This document shows positions 6,801 to 7,710 of a stretch of DNA of 7,710 nt, piece by piece. Location: the NCBI GenBank assembly GCA_029858465.1, contig JAOUEZ010000057.1:1-7710 (forward strand), in the 5' to 3' direction. The translations under genes were made by a program, and so were the position numbers. A model generated the notes under the pieces. The model was not told where the DNA came from. It made no database searches and worked only from the letters and a program-made list of their open reading frames with translations. The DNA comes from Thermoplasmata archaeon (GTDB taxonomy: Archaea > Thermoplasmatota > Thermoplasmata > UBA10834 > DTMW01). The number at the start of each line of letters is the position of its first letter. The first letter of the stretch is position 1.

Positions 6801-7710
6801 TTGGACAACGCGTTGATAGCACTTATTATCTTTGCAGTGGTCTACATAGTAATAGTCCTCGACCTGGCTGACAGGACGGTCGCGGTGATTTTCGGGGCAC
6901 TCCTGATGGTCGGCCTGGGCATCTTGAACGAACAGGATGCAGTCGCCTCGATTCATTGGGAGGCGATCGGACTAATATTTGGAATGTTCGTCCTGGTCGC
7001 GGCGCTGAGCGAGAGCGGATTCTTCCGATGGATTGGATTGCACGCTCTGAAAGCCACGAATTTCAATCTGTTGAAGATATTCATCGTGTTCTGCGGTTTG
7101 TCCGCATTTCTTTCCGCCTTCATGGACTGCATCACGGTCATGGTTTTTATGGCATCCCTCACAATCGAGGTCTGCGCGATACTAAAGGCTCCTCCTCTTC
7201 CGATAATATTCGCTGAGATTTGCTCGGCCAACATAGGAGGATCGGCGACCATGGTGGGCGACCCGCCGAATGTCATCGTGGGAACGGAGCTTAACCTGAC
7301 CTTCATTGATTTCGCGACGCATACGGCGCCGATAGCAATCGTCGCTTTCGCAGTGAATCTATTGTTCTTCGGGCTTTGGTACAAGGGAATTTTCGAAAGG
7401 AAGAACGTCGACCTGAAGAAGATAATCGAAGAGCACAAGGACTTGGATCCTTTCAGCGCGGTCACGGACATCCATCAGATGAGAATGGCCCTGATGGTCT
7501 TCGCCTTCACGGTCACCCTGCTGATAATGCACAATGTATTGGACCTCATCGTGGCATATGTGGCGATCCTTGGTGCGGCGCTCGTGATAATACTCGGAAG
7601 GAGGAGATTGGACGATCTCATCCAGAAGATCGATTGGCACACCATTGTATTCCTTGCAGGGCTGTTCGTCATGGTGGGAGGACTTGAGAAAAGCGGGCTG
7701 CTTGCAGGCT
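6801..7710 (+). CDS. ArsB/NhaD (SLC13-like) ion permease, 3' end missing
   Basis: A multi-spanning membrane transporter of the ion transporter superfamily that includes ArsB (arsenite), NhaD (Na+/H+) and SLC13/OCA2-type proteins. The frame is open to the right edge (303 residues visible; the family is commonly about 400-450). The hallmark is SANIGGSATMVGDPPNVIVG at 142-161, the re-entrant, substrate-binding type motif of this group. Strongly hydrophobic segments lie at about 5-20, 27-42, 55-70, 93-107 and 111-128, with several more after 170. The first half-repeat contains SAFMDCITVMVF (105-116), where many relatives have Asp-Asn rather than Asp-Cys. No ATG or GTG start is available at the N-terminus. 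TTG 6801 is chosen because the predicted transcription start is near 6790; TTG 6780 would add MTLRDAL and is the alternative. The gene has its own promoter and is separate from the ABC operon. Substrate cannot be told from sequence; arsenite should not be assumed. Confidence 0.85.
   Translation, partial: MDNALIALIIFAVVYIVIVLDLADRTVAVIFGALLMVGLGILNEQDAVASIHWEAIGLIFGMFVLVAALSESGFFRWIGLHALKATNFNLLKIFIVFCGLSAFLSAFMDCITVMVFMASLTIEVCAILKAPPLPIIFAEICSANIGGSATMVGDPPNVIVGTELNLTFIDFATHTAPIAIVAFAVNLLFFGLWYKGIFERKNVDLKKIIEEHKDLDPFSAVTDIHQMRMALMVFAFTVTLLIMHNVLDLIVAYVAILGAALVIILGRRRLDDLIQKIDWHTIVFLAGLFVMVGGLEKSGLLAG

Noticed and set aside
6953..7471. A 172-codon antisense open frame within the ArsB/NhaD permease.
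   Set aside because: The plus strand encodes an unmistakable permease motif there; the antisense frame matches nothing recognisable.
1..7710. A defence system, mobile element, CRISPR array or biosynthetic cluster linking these genes.
   Set aside because: All six genes belong to familiar families, they lie in at least four or five separate transcription units, and I saw no terminal repeats, integrase, transposase or repeat array.

Overview
The window looks archaeal, most likely from a member of the Thermoplasmatota or a related euryarchaeal lineage. The domain is well supported; the phylum is inference. The evidence is an archaeal Lhr-type helicase, an archaeal-type RlmE/FtsJ methyltransferase and heavy AGA/AGG arginine usage. 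Several genes also have a T/A-rich TATA-like box about 25-30 bases before a start codon with little or no leader, which is archaeal promoter architecture. I saw no insertion sequence, phage gene, CRISPR array, tRNA or rRNA. The base composition looks even throughout.

Layout, left to right. (1) The 3' part of a hexameric-type glutamate dehydrogenase gene (+), cut by the left edge. (2) A 113-base spacer with a T-rich probable terminator for it and a TATA-like promoter for the next gene. (3) A complete 915-residue Lhr-family superfamily 2 helicase (+) with a C-terminal four-cysteine zinc-binding motif. (4) A complete rlmE/ftsJ-type 2'-O-ribose rRNA methyltransferase (-), convergent with the helicase with only five bases between the stop codons. 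(5) A 111-base divergent promoter region. (6) A two-gene ABC-2 exporter operon (+), ATPase then permease, coupled by an ATGA stop/start overlap. (7) A roughly 110-base spacer with a TGACG-containing inverted repeat and a TATA-like box. (8) The 5' part of an ArsB/NhaD (SLC13-like) ion permease (+), cut by the right edge.

The genes appear to be separate transcription units rather than one system: nitrogen metabolism (GDH), RNA or DNA remodelling (Lhr), ribosome maturation (RlmE), export of an unknown substrate (ABC-2 pair) and anion or metalloid/Na+ transport (ArsB/NhaD). Lhr and RlmE may both act on RNA, but they are convergent, so nothing here shows that they work together. I did not find convincing evidence of a new biological system. 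The points most worth checking are the helicase's cysteine-containing C-terminus, the leaderless or near-leaderless promoters, and the repeat upstream of the permease.
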